Of a DNA stretch of 56,715 nucleotides, positions 25,467 to 33,069 are shown piece after piece; the stretch's first letter is position 1, and each line of letters opens with the position of its first letter. The notes under the pieces were generated by a model. That model saw nothing but the letters and a program-made list of their open reading frames with translations, was not told the origin of the DNA and searched no databases. The stretch is from Clostridiales bacterium (GTDB taxonomy: Bacteria > Bacillota > Clostridia > Oscillospirales > Oscillospiraceae), in assembly GCA_004553545.1 (NCBI GenBank), contig SFLD01000012.1, positions 1-56,715 of the forward strand, read 5' to 3'. Position numbers and translations under genes: made by a program.

Positions 25467-25497
25467 GCAGCGAAATCGAAAGAGGAGGGACCTCACC

Positions 25498-26385
25498 GTG
25501 CAATACTTCATCTCCGTTCTGCTCTCCGGCATCGCCGTGGGCGGACAGTACGCCCTCATCGCCATCGGCTACACCATGGTCTATGGCATCCTGCGGCTCA
25601 TCAACTTTGCCCATGGCGACGTCTTTATGGTGGCGGGCCTTATGGGCGTCTACTTCTCCACCGTCATGCCCATGTACATCGCCATCCCCCTGGTGCTGGT
25701 GCTCACCGTTCTGCTGGGCTTCACCATCGAGCGGGTGGCCTACAAGCCCCTGCGGACCGCCCCCCGGATGAGCGTCATGATCTCCGCCATCGGCGTGAGC
25801 TACTTCCTGCAGAACACCGCGACGTACATCACCGGCGGCCAGCCCCTGACCTACCCCGTGATCCCGTCTCTCGCGAAGACCGTCTCCATCGCCGGGACCC
25901 CCACCAAGATGGTGGTGCTCATCACCCCGGTCCTCGTCATCCTTCTGGTGCTGGCCCTGACCCAGCTCATCAACCGGACCAAGGTGGGCATGGCCATGCG
26001 GGCCGTGTCCCGGGACTTTGAGACCGCCCAGCTCATGGGCGTGCGCATCAACACCGTCATCTCCGTGACCTTCGTCATCGGCTCGGCCCTGGCCGCCATC
26101 GGCTCCGTGCTGTACTTCACCTGCTACCAGGCCGTGGTGCCCACCGTGGGCGCCCTGCCGGGCCTGAAGGCCTTCGTGGCGGCGGTGTTCGGCGGCATCG
26201 GCAACATCCCCGGCGCGGTCATCGGCGCCCTCATCATCGGCATCTGCGAGAATATCATCAAGGGCCTCCCCTCGGCGTGGGATGTCTCCGTCTTCTCGGA
26301 CGCCTTCACCTTCGCCCTGCTGATCCTGGTGCTGGTCTTCAAGCCCACCGGCCTCTTCGGCGAGAAGGTCACGGACAAGGTCTGA
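25498..26385 (+). CDS. livH: Branched-chain amino acid ABC transporter permease LivH
   Basis: A 295-residue polytopic membrane permease (about 8 helices) with the family features GGQYALIAIGYTMVYGILRLINFAHGD at the N-terminus, the ATP-ase contact region RAVSRDFETAQLMGV and the ending VFKPTGLFGEK. The start is a GTG at 25498 with GAGGAGGG 8 bases before it. The open frame upstream runs through the hairpins and is not coding. Confidence 0.94.
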   Translation: MQYFISVLLSGIAVGGQYALIAIGYTMVYGILRLINFAHGDVFMVAGLMGVYFSTVMPMYIAIPLVLVLTVLLGFTIERVAYKPLRTAPRMSVMISAIGVSYFLQNTATYITGGQPLTYPVIPSLAKTVSIAGTPTKMVVLITPVLVILLVLALTQLINRTKVGMAMRAVSRDFETAQLMGVRINTVISVTFVIGSALAAIGSVLYFTCYQAVVPTVGALPGLKAFVAAVFGGIGNIPGAVIGALIIGICENIIKGLPSAWDVSVFSDAFTFALLILVLVFKPTGLFGEKVTDKV

Positions 26386-26398
26386 GGGAGGTGCGAAC

Positions 26399-27610
26399 AT
26401 GCTGAAAAACGAATCGAAACGCGCGGGCCGCAAGGCATTCCTCGGCATCGTGATCCTGCTGGCCGGCATCGTGGTGCTGGAGAACCTGAACCTGTGGCTC
26501 CCCAGCGTCCCCAGCATCCTGCTGCCCACGAGCCAGCTCTTCGTGGTGCTGAAGAAGGCCGCCGTCTACTCTCTCGTGGCGGTGTCCATGAACCTTCTCA
26601 ACGGCTTTACGGGCCTCTTCTCCCTGGGCCAGGCGGGCTTCATGCTGCTGGGCGCCTATACCTACGCCATCCTCACCGTCCCCCTGAGCGTGAAGGACCA
26701 GGTCTACTACCTCTACGGCGGCTCCGCCGTGAAGTTCTCCCTGCCGGACCTCTTCTGGGGCATCTTCGGGTCTTCCGGCGCGGGCTACGCCATCGGTCTG
26801 GTGCTGGCCGTGCTCATCGCCCTGATTTTGGCGGGCCTTGTGGCCGCGGGCTTTGCCTACCTCATCGGCCTTCCCGTGCTGCGGCTCAAGAGCGACTATC
26901 TCGCCATCGCCACCCTGGGCTTTGCCGAGATCCTGCGGGCCATCTTCCAGTGGCAGAAGCTGGGCCCCGTGACCAACGGCGCCAACATGATCAAGTCCTT
27001 CCCCATCTTCTCCAGCTTCAACATCAAGAGCAACGGGGCCACGGTGCTGTATCTCTCCACCTTCGTGCCCTTCCTCATCGCGATCATCTGCATCGTCCTC
27101 ATCGTGCTTCTCGTGAACTCCACCTACGGCCGGGCCTTCAAGGCCATCCGGGACGACGAGGTGGCGGCGGAGGCCATGGGCATCAACCTCGCCAAGCACA
27201 AGATGCTCTCCTTCGTGGTGAGCTCCTTCTTCGCCGGGGTGGGCGGCGCCCTCTTCGCCATGTACGTGGCCAACGCCCAGGCCAAGGTCTATACCACCAC
27301 CATGACCTATGAGATCCTGCTGATCGTGGTCATCGGCGGCATCGGCTCCATCTCCGGCAGCTGCATCGCAACGTTCCTGTATGTCGCCTGCTCCGAGTGG
27401 TGGCTCCGCTTCCTGGACAAGGAGACGGTGCTCGATGGCGGCTTCCAGGTGCCGCTGCTGCGCAACGGCTTCCGCATGGTGGTCTTCTCCGTCATCATCA
27501 TGATCGTGGTGCTCTTCTTCCGCAAGGGCATCCTGGGTGACCGGGAGCTGCCGGAGGTCATCGCCGGCTGGAAGCGCAAGCGCGCCAAGAGGAAGGAGGC
27601 TGCCCAATGA
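26399..27610 (+). CDS. livM: Branched-chain amino acid ABC transporter permease LivM
   Basis: A 403-residue permease partner of LivH, with about 10 helices, the NLLNGFTGLFSLGQAGFMLLGAY signature, the coupling-helix region FKAIRDDEVAAEAMGINLAKHK and a basic C-terminus. GGGAGG lies 7 bases before the ATG. Its stop overlaps livG by 4 bases. Confidence 0.94.
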   Translation: MLKNESKRAGRKAFLGIVILLAGIVVLENLNLWLPSVPSILLPTSQLFVVLKKAAVYSLVAVSMNLLNGFTGLFSLGQAGFMLLGAYTYAILTVPLSVKDQVYYLYGGSAVKFSLPDLFWGIFGSSGAGYAIGLVLAVLIALILAGLVAAGFAYLIGLPVLRLKSDYLAIATLGFAEILRAIFQWQKLGPVTNGANMIKSFPIFSSFNIKSNGATVLYLSTFVPFLIAIICIVLIVLLVNSTYGRAFKAIRDDEVAAEAMGINLAKHKMLSFVVSSFFAGVGGALFAMYVANAQAKVYTTTMTYEILLIVVIGGIGSISGSCIATFLYVACSEWWLRFLDKETVLDGGFQVPLLRNGFRMVVFSVIIMIVVLFFRKGILGDRELPEVIAGWKRKRAKRKEAAQ

Positions 27611-28554
27611 GTGAGCGCAAGAACATCCTGCGGGTGGAGCACGCCACCATGCAGTTCGGCGGCGTGGTGGCTGTGGACGATCTGAGCCTGGAGGTCAACG
27701 AGGGCGAGATCGTGGCCCTCATCGGCCCCAACGGCGCGGGCAAGACCACCGCCTTCAATGTCATCACCGGCGTCTATCAGCCCACCAACGGCCGGGTGGC
27801 CTTCCTGGACGAGACCATCATCCGGAACCACCCCCAGGGCAAGATGAAGAAGAGCTACAAGGGCAAGCACGGCGATATGTATACCGCCGAGTACGCCCCG
27901 GAGGAGGCCCTCTCGGGCGAGGCTTTGAATGCCTGGCGGGAGGGGGAGAAGGCACGGGACGCCCACGCCTTCACCGCCCACGTCCTGGCCCCCACGCCGG
28001 ACGAGATCACAAAGCTGGGCATGGCCCGGACCTTCCAGAATATCCGGCTCTGGAAATCCCAGACGGTCTTTGACAACGTCCTCATCGCTAAGCACCTGCG
28101 TAAGGAGAGCGGCTTCTTCTCCGCCGCCTTCCACACCAACGCCAAGGAGGAGGCCGCCCAGCGGGCGGACGTGGAGCGCCTTCTGGAGCTGGTGGGCCTT
28201 AGCGACGTGAAGAACGAGCTGGCCACCAGCCTTCCCTACGGCAAGCAGCGCCGCCTGGAGATCGCCCGGGCTCTCGCGACGGACCCCAAGCTCCTGCTTT
28301 TGGACGAGCCCGCCGCCGGCATGAACCCCCAGGAGACCGACGAGCTCACGGCCTTCATCGGGGAGATCCGGAGCAGGCTGGGTCTCACCATCCTGCTCAT
28401 CGAGCACCACATGGATCTCGTCATGGGCATCTCCGACCGCATCTACGTGCTGGACTTCGGCGAGCTCATCGCCCAGGGCACGCCCGCGGAGATCCAGAAT
28501 GACCAGCGCGTTATCGACGCCTACTTGGGGGTGAGTGAAGATGCTGAAAATTGA
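27607..28554 (+). CDS. livG: Branched-chain amino acid ABC transporter ATPase LivG, with a large insertion
   Basis: A 315-residue ATPase of the LivG type, about 60 residues longer than the usual 255. Walker A GPNGAGKT is at 40-47. Between it and the Q-loop stretch GMARTFQNIRLW (about 138-149), where most LivG proteins have a short PPHxIAxxG link, lies a charged insertion at about 72-130 (KMKKSYKGKHGDMYTAEY to AFTAHVLAPT). The LPYGKQRRLEIARAL signature, Walker B LLLLDEPAAGMNP and the H-loop IEHHMDLVM are intact. The start overlaps livM and the end overlaps livF, indicating coupled translation. Confidence 0.93.
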   Translation: MSERKNILRVEHATMQFGGVVAVDDLSLEVNEGEIVALIGPNGAGKTTAFNVITGVYQPTNGRVAFLDETIIRNHPQGKMKKSYKGKHGDMYTAEYAPEEALSGEALNAWREGEKARDAHAFTAHVLAPTPDEITKLGMARTFQNIRLWKSQTVFDNVLIAKHLRKESGFFSAAFHTNAKEEAAQRADVERLLELVGLSDVKNELATSLPYGKQRRLEIARALATDPKLLLLDEPAAGMNPQETDELTAFIGEIRSRLGLTILLIEHHMDLVMGISDRIYVLDFGELIAQGTPAEIQNDQRVIDAYLGVSEDAEN

Positions 28555-29251
28555 AGACCTCCACGTCCATTACGGCGGCATCCAGGCCCTGCGGGGCATC
28601 TCGCTGGAGGTGCCGGACGGCAAGATCGTAACCCTCATCGGCGCCAACGGCGCGGGGAAGTCCACCACCCTGCGGACCATCACGGGCCTCGTCAAGGCCG
28701 GCTCCGGCTCCATCCAGTGGAACGGGCAGGAGCTGCTGGGCAAGTCCATCGACAAGATCGTCTCCTCCGGCATCGCCATGAGTCCGGAGGGCCGCCGGGT
28801 CTTCCCGGACCTGACGGTGCTGGAAAACCTGAAGATCGGCGCCTATCTCCGGAAGGACAAGGCGGAGATCGCCAAGGACATCCAGTGGGTCTACTCCCTC
28901 TTCCCCCGGCTGGAGGAGCGGTCCTGGCAGCTGGCGGGCACCCTCTCCGGCGGCGAGCAGCAGATGCTGGCCGTGGGCCGGGCCCTGATGTCCCGGCCGA
29001 AGCTGCTGCTGCTGGACGAGCCCTCCCTGGGCCTCGCTCCTCTCGTGGTGCAGGACATCTTCACCATCATCCGGGAGATCAACCGCCAGGGCGTCACGGT
29101 GCTGCTCATCGAGCAGAACGCCAACATGGCCCTGAAGATCGCGGACCTTGCCTACGTGCTGGAGACCGGGCGCATCACCCTCTCCGGCACCGGCGCGGAG
29201 CTCCTGGCCAACGAGAAGGTCAAGGAAGCTTACCTTGGAAAGCACAAGTAA
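28541..29251 (+). CDS. livF: Branched-chain amino acid ABC transporter ATPase LivF
   Basis: A 236-residue ATPase that pairs with LivG. Walker A GANGAGKS, AMSPEGRRVFPDLTVLENL, the LSGGEQQMLAVGRALM signature, Walker B LLLLDEPSLGLAP and IEQNANMAL are all present at family spacing. The ATG at 28541 lies 14 bases inside livG; a GTG 6 bases earlier is an alternative. Last gene of the operon. Confidence 0.95.
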   Translation: MLKIEDLHVHYGGIQALRGISLEVPDGKIVTLIGANGAGKSTTLRTITGLVKAGSGSIQWNGQELLGKSIDKIVSSGIAMSPEGRRVFPDLTVLENLKIGAYLRKDKAEIAKDIQWVYSLFPRLEERSWQLAGTLSGGEQQMLAVGRALMSRPKLLLLDEPSLGLAPLVVQDIFTIIREINRQGVTVLLIEQNANMALKIADLAYVLETGRITLSGTGAELLANEKVKEAYLGKHK

Positions 29252-29259
29252 AATGCGAA

Positions 29260-29285
29260 AACGCCGCCCGGAGGGCGGCGTTTTT
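29260..29285 (+). terminator. Terminator of the liv operon
   Basis: A 10-bp stem AACGCCGCCC/GGGCGGCGTT with loop GGA and a T run, 8 bases after livF. Confidence 0.95.
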
Positions 29286-29355
29286 CCGTGCCGGAGCGCC
29301 GCGCTTCCGGCGGCGGAGACCGCCGTGCAACGCGCGGCCGCAGCTCCGATAGGAA

Positions 29356-29384
29356 TTGTAATTTCCGCCTTTTTATGCTATACT
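29356..29384 (+). promoter_or_regulatory. Promoter of the crotonase gene
   Basis: TTGTAA (29356-29361), a 17-base spacer and TATACT (29379-29384) lie about 130 bases before the ATG at 29515. Confidence 0.65.
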
Positions 29385-29514
29385 GTAAGCAGGATGCAGC
29401 GCGGGGACCGCCGGGGCTGTGAGGCCCGGAAGGGCCGCATGGCGGGGGCTTCCGGCCGCTGCGGAGCAGACCGTATCTGCGGTACATTTTGACTTTGATC
29501 GGGAGGAGAAACCT

Positions 29515-30291
29515 ATGGAAAATCTCAGACTGGAGGTCGCGGAGCAGATCGCCCTCGTGACCATTGACCGTCCCCGGGCCCTGAACGCCCTGAACAGCGC
29601 GACGCTGCGGGAGCTCAACGACTGCCTCAGGGAGCTGGAGCAGCGCAAGGACGTTCGGGTCATCCTGCTGACCGGCGGCGGGGAGAAGTCCTTCGTGGCG
29701 GGCGCGGACATCTCCGAGATGGTGAACGCCACCCCCGCCGAGGGCCGGGCCATGGCTCTGCTGGCGGACGAGGCCTTCTGCCGGCTGGAGAATATGCCCC
29801 AGGTCACCATCGCGGCGGTGAACGGCTACGCCCTGGGCGGCGGCTGCGAGATCGCCATGGCCTGCGACATCCGCATTGCCTCGGAGAACGCGAAGTTTGC
29901 CCAGCCGGAGTGCGGCCTGGGCATCCTGCCGGGCTTTGGCGGCACCCAGCGTCTTGCCCGTCTTGTGGGCAAGGGCCGGGCCAAGGAGCTGATCTTCACC
30001 TGCGACCGCATCGACGCCCAGGAAGCCTGGCGCATCGGCCTTGTGAACAAGGTGGTGCCTCAGGCGGAGCTGCTGGACGCCTGCCGCGCCATGGCGCGGA
30101 GGATCCTGAAAAACGGCGGCTACGCCGTGACCCTGGCCAAGCAGGCCATCAACGCCGGGCTGGACACGGACCTTGCCAACGGCCTGAAGATGGAGGCGGA
30201 CGCCTTTGCCCTGAGCTTTTCGACCCATGACAAGAAGGAGGGCATGACGGCCTTCCTGGAAAAGCGCCCTGCGGAGCTGACAGATTTCTGA
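29515..30291 (+). CDS. Enoyl-CoA hydratase/isomerase (crotonase) family protein
   Basis: A 258-residue crotonase-fold enzyme. The oxyanion-hole segment KSFVAGADISEM (about 58-69) and both catalytic glutamates of true hydratases are present: Glu112 in GGGCEIAM and Glu132 in AQPECGLGILPGFGGTQRL. That supports 2-enoyl-CoA hydration, such as crotonyl-CoA hydration in butyrate formation or amino-acid fermentation. The partner genes hbd, thl and bcd are not adjacent. GGGAGGAG precedes the ATG. It has its own promoter and terminator. Confidence 0.88.
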   Translation: MENLRLEVAEQIALVTIDRPRALNALNSATLRELNDCLRELEQRKDVRVILLTGGGEKSFVAGADISEMVNATPAEGRAMALLADEAFCRLENMPQVTIAAVNGYALGGGCEIAMACDIRIASENAKFAQPECGLGILPGFGGTQRLARLVGKGRAKELIFTCDRIDAQEAWRIGLVNKVVPQAELLDACRAMARRILKNGGYAVTLAKQAINAGLDTDLANGLKMEADAFALSFSTHDKKEGMTAFLEKRPAELTDF

Positions 30292-30354
30292 GGCCCCCTT
30301 CGCCCGGAGATCCGCAGAGGGGAAGGACCCTTGCAGCCCGTTTCCCCGCACAGG

Positions 30355-30388
30355 AAAAGCCCGGCACACAGCTGTGTGCCGGGCTTTT
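30355..30388. terminator. Bidirectional terminator (34-bp perfect palindrome)
   Basis: A perfect palindrome with A/T ends (AAAAGCCCGGCACACAG and its complement) lies between the convergent crotonase gene and citF, and can act in both directions. Confidence 0.92.
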
Positions 30389-30479
30389 GGTATGAGAGTC
30401 GGGAGCGGCCGCCGCGGAGGGTGTTCCCGGCAGCCTCTGCCGGGGCTCTGCGGGAGGAGGGGCCGGTCCCAATGCGCTC

Positions 30480-31889
30480 TCAGCGCTTGAGCTGGTAGAT
30501 GTAGTCGTTGATCCTTCCGTCGTAGCCGTGGACCTCAGCCACCACCCGGTCGGTGAACTCCACGGGCTTGGGCTCGCCGGTGAGCTCCCGGGCCATGGCC
30601 CGCAGCTCATGGATGTCCTTCACCGGCATGCCGGCGGCTTCCAGCCGCTCCCGCAGGCCCTCATGTCTGGGGTTCACGGCGATGCCGCGCTGGGTCACCA
30701 GCACATCCACGGAGTCGCCCAGGGTGGACTTGGTGCCCACCTTGTCCAGCACCGCGGCCCGGCGCTGGCGCAGCAGAGGCGTCACGATGACGGTGAGCTT
30801 GGCGCCGTGGGCAATGTCCGTGTGGCCACCGCTGCCGCCCATGATGATGCCGTTGGAATCCGTGTGGATGTTGACATTGAAGTCCGTGTCGATCTCCGTG
30901 GCGCCCAGCATCACGGTGGTAAGATGGGCGGCGACACAGCTCTTGGCGCACATGTCGGCATAGTGGCCGCAGGAGATCTCCTGATGGCGGACGTCCTTCT
31001 TCAGGGACTCCACCGCCCGCAGGTCGAAGCACTGGGTATCCACGATCTTGTCGAAGTAGCCGCCCTCCAGCAGATCCACGAAGAGACCGTTGATGCCGCC
31101 CAGGATGCAGGCACCGTGGACGCCCTGGCGGTCCATGGCCTCCTTCAGGAACTTGGTGGTGGCGAGGGAGGTCCGGCCGCCGCCGGTCTGGAAGATGAAG
31201 CCATCCTCAAAGTAGCCGGAGTTCTGGAAGACCTCCACTGCGGTCTTTGCGATCTTCAGGCCCAGGGGGTCCTTGCTGATGGTGGTGATGCCGGAGGCGA
31301 TGCCGGAGGTATCGCCGATGGAGTCCACCTTCACCACGTAGTCCACATAGCGCTCATCGATGGAGATGGGGGTCAGGGGATAGTCCGCCAGGTAATCGGT
31401 GATGACCACCACCTTGTCGGCATACTGGGCGTCGGCAAAGGCGTAGCCCATGGGACCGAAGGCGGAGGGGCCGTCCACGCCGTTCATGTTGCCCTGGCAG
31501 TCCGCCGCGGAGGCGGCAATGAAGGCGATGTCGATGTGGGCCTCGCCGGTGGCCAGCGCGTGGGGACGGTTGCCGTGGGTGCGGAAGATAGCAGGCTTTT
31601 CCAGATAGCCGTCCGAGATGGTTTGCCCCACGCACTTGTGGATGAAGTTGGTGTCGATGCCGGTGACGACTTTCTCCCGGATCATGTCGGCCAGACACCC
31701 GTGGGAGCCGTGGATGGAGCTGGCGCTGACGGTGATGTCATGGAAGCCCATCTCCTGGATCTTCGCCATGACCATGGGAAGCACCTGGTCGCCGTCCCGC
31801 AGATGATGGTGGAAGGAAACGGTCATACCGTCCTTCAGTCCGCACAGGCGGATGACTTCCTCAATGGAAGCAACAAGTTTTCCCTTCAT
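30480..31889 (-). CDS. citF: Citrate lyase alpha subunit (citrate:acetyl-ACP transferase)
   Basis: The 469-residue alpha subunit, which exchanges acetyl on the acyl-carrier subunit for citrate. The sequence is strongly CitF-like from KLVASIEEVIRLCGLKDGMTVSFHHHLRDGDQV through GVDGPSAFGPMGYAFADAQYADKVVVITDYL and GGSGGHTDIAHGAKLTVIVTPL to the end. It lacks about 40-50 N-terminal residues found in characterised CitF (about 510 residues). No upstream in-frame extension is possible because citE ends there: TGATG, where the stop and the ATG at 31889 share one base. Last gene of tctCBA-citDEF. Confidence 0.93.
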   Translation of the reverse strand: MKGKLVASIEEVIRLCGLKDGMTVSFHHHLRDGDQVLPMVMAKIQEMGFHDITVSASSIHGSHGCLADMIREKVVTGIDTNFIHKCVGQTISDGYLEKPAIFRTHGNRPHALATGEAHIDIAFIAASAADCQGNMNGVDGPSAFGPMGYAFADAQYADKVVVITDYLADYPLTPISIDERYVDYVVKVDSIGDTSGIASGITTISKDPLGLKIAKTAVEVFQNSGYFEDGFIFQTGGGRTSLATTKFLKEAMDRQGVHGACILGGINGLFVDLLEGGYFDKIVDTQCFDLRAVESLKKDVRHQEISCGHYADMCAKSCVAAHLTTVMLGATEIDTDFNVNIHTDSNGIIMGGSGGHTDIAHGAKLTVIVTPLLRQRRAAVLDKVGTKSTLGDSVDVLVTQRGIAVNPRHEGLRERLEAAGMPVKDIHELRAMARELTGEPKPVEFTDRVVAEVHGYDGRINDYIYQLKR

Positions 31890-32761
31890 CAGCAATGCAC
31901 CCCATGAATTCTTTCATATTCCGCGACGGTGTTCTTGGCGGTGATGATGACTGGCCCGTCCACCAGTTCCCCGTTGACGGCCACCACGCCCTTGCCCTGG
32001 GCCTCGGCCTCCGCCGCACCCTTCACGATGGCCAGCGCCCATTCGTAGCGCTCCTTGGTGGGGGCGAAGATCTCATTCACCGTTTCCACCTGGCCGGGAT
32101 AGATGCAGGCCTTGCCGTTGAAGCCCATGTTTTTCACCATGCGGGTCTCCGCCGCCAGGCCGTCATTGTCGTGGATATCCCAGGTGAAGGGGGTGTCCAG
32201 GGCGTCGATGCCGGCGGTCCGGGCCGCGATCACCAGACGGGAGCGGGCATAGGCAATGTCGTAGCCCTCCCGGGTGCGGGTGCCCTTCATATCCAGGCTC
32301 AGGTCTGCCGCGCCCAGATAGAGGCCTGCCATCCGGGGGCTGGCCTTGGCGATCTCATAGGCATTCTCGATGGAAGCCGCGGTCTCCAGCAGGGGGATCA
32401 GCTTGACCCCGCCCACCGGCATGCCGTGGGCTTCTTCGATCTTGGTGATGTAGGCGTCGATGGTGCGGATATCCTCGGCGGTGTAGACCTTGGTGGGCAT
32501 GATGACATCCGGCTTTTCCGGAATGATCATGTCCAGGTCGTCCTGCCAGAAGGGGGTGGTCAGGGAGTTGATGCGGACGATCAGCTCGCAGTCATAGTGG
32601 AAGGTCCGCATGGCGTGCTTGGTGAGGATCCTGGCGGAATCCTTCTCCGCCAGGGCCACGGCGTCCTCCAGGTCGATGATGATGCTGTCGGCGCCGTAGA
32701 CGTCGCCGTTGAGCAGGTTGCCGGGCTTGGAGCCGGGCATAAAGAGCATGGTCCTTCTCAT
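31889..32761 (-). CDS. citE: Citrate lyase beta subunit (citryl-ACP lyase)
   Basis: A 290-residue HpcH/HpaI-type lyase that splits citryl-thioester into oxaloacetate and acetyl-thioester. The CitE pattern is intact: RRTMLFMPGSKPGNL, the metal/CoA motif DSIIIDLEDAVA, VRINSL, LIPLLETAASIENAYEIA, LGAADLSLD and GFNGKACIYPGQV. It overlaps citD by 4 bases and citF by 1, so all three are translationally coupled. Confidence 0.94.
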   Translation of the reverse strand: MRRTMLFMPGSKPGNLLNGDVYGADSIIIDLEDAVALAEKDSARILTKHAMRTFHYDCELIVRINSLTTPFWQDDLDMIIPEKPDVIMPTKVYTAEDIRTIDAYITKIEEAHGMPVGGVKLIPLLETAASIENAYEIAKASPRMAGLYLGAADLSLDMKGTRTREGYDIAYARSRLVIAARTAGIDALDTPFTWDIHDNDGLAAETRMVKNMGFNGKACIYPGQVETVNEIFAPTKERYEWALAIVKGAAEAEAQGKGVVAVNGELVDGPVIITAKNTVAEYERIHGVHC

Positions 32762-33033
32762 GCCTCCGCCTCCTTTGCAGCCCGCAGCAGGGCGGTCTCC
32801 GTCCGGGCGCGGATCACGTAATCCAGCGAGCCCTTGTCTTCGATCTTGATCTTGGCGGCAGTGACACCCATTTCCTCCGCCATGGACCGGGCTGCCTGGA
32901 TCATCTGGTCCCCGAACTGGTGCTTCACGATGCTCTGAAGCTCCACCTCGATGCCCTCCGTCCCAGGCGCCACCGTGACCTGGCAGTCATTCTTGGTGAC
33001 AGTCCCCGCCGAAGCGGTATGTTTGATAATCAT
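32758..33033 (-). CDS. citD: Citrate lyase gamma subunit (acyl carrier), prosthetic-group serine replaced
   Basis: A 91-residue CitD-type carrier protein. The family carries a phosphoribosyl-dephospho-CoA arm on Ser14 in the AGT-x-E-S-S/G/N-D motif. Here the aligned motif is AGTVTKND, with Lys at position 14 (AAG codon), and no serine closer than Ser8. The rest fits well: VTVAPGTEGIEVELQSIVKHQFGDQM and IKIEDKGSLDYVIRARTETALLRA. The protein may be modified elsewhere (Thr11, Thr13 or Ser8), unmodified, or the complex may act on a free CoA thioester. First cit gene, 36 bases behind tctA. Confidence 0.88.
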   Translation of the reverse strand: MIIKHTASAGTVTKNDCQVTVAPGTEGIEVELQSIVKHQFGDQMIQAARSMAEEMGVTAAKIKIEDKGSLDYVIRARTETALLRAAKEAEA

Positions 33034-33069
33034 ATGTTCACCTGTCTTTTTGTTGTTTTCAAGAAACGA

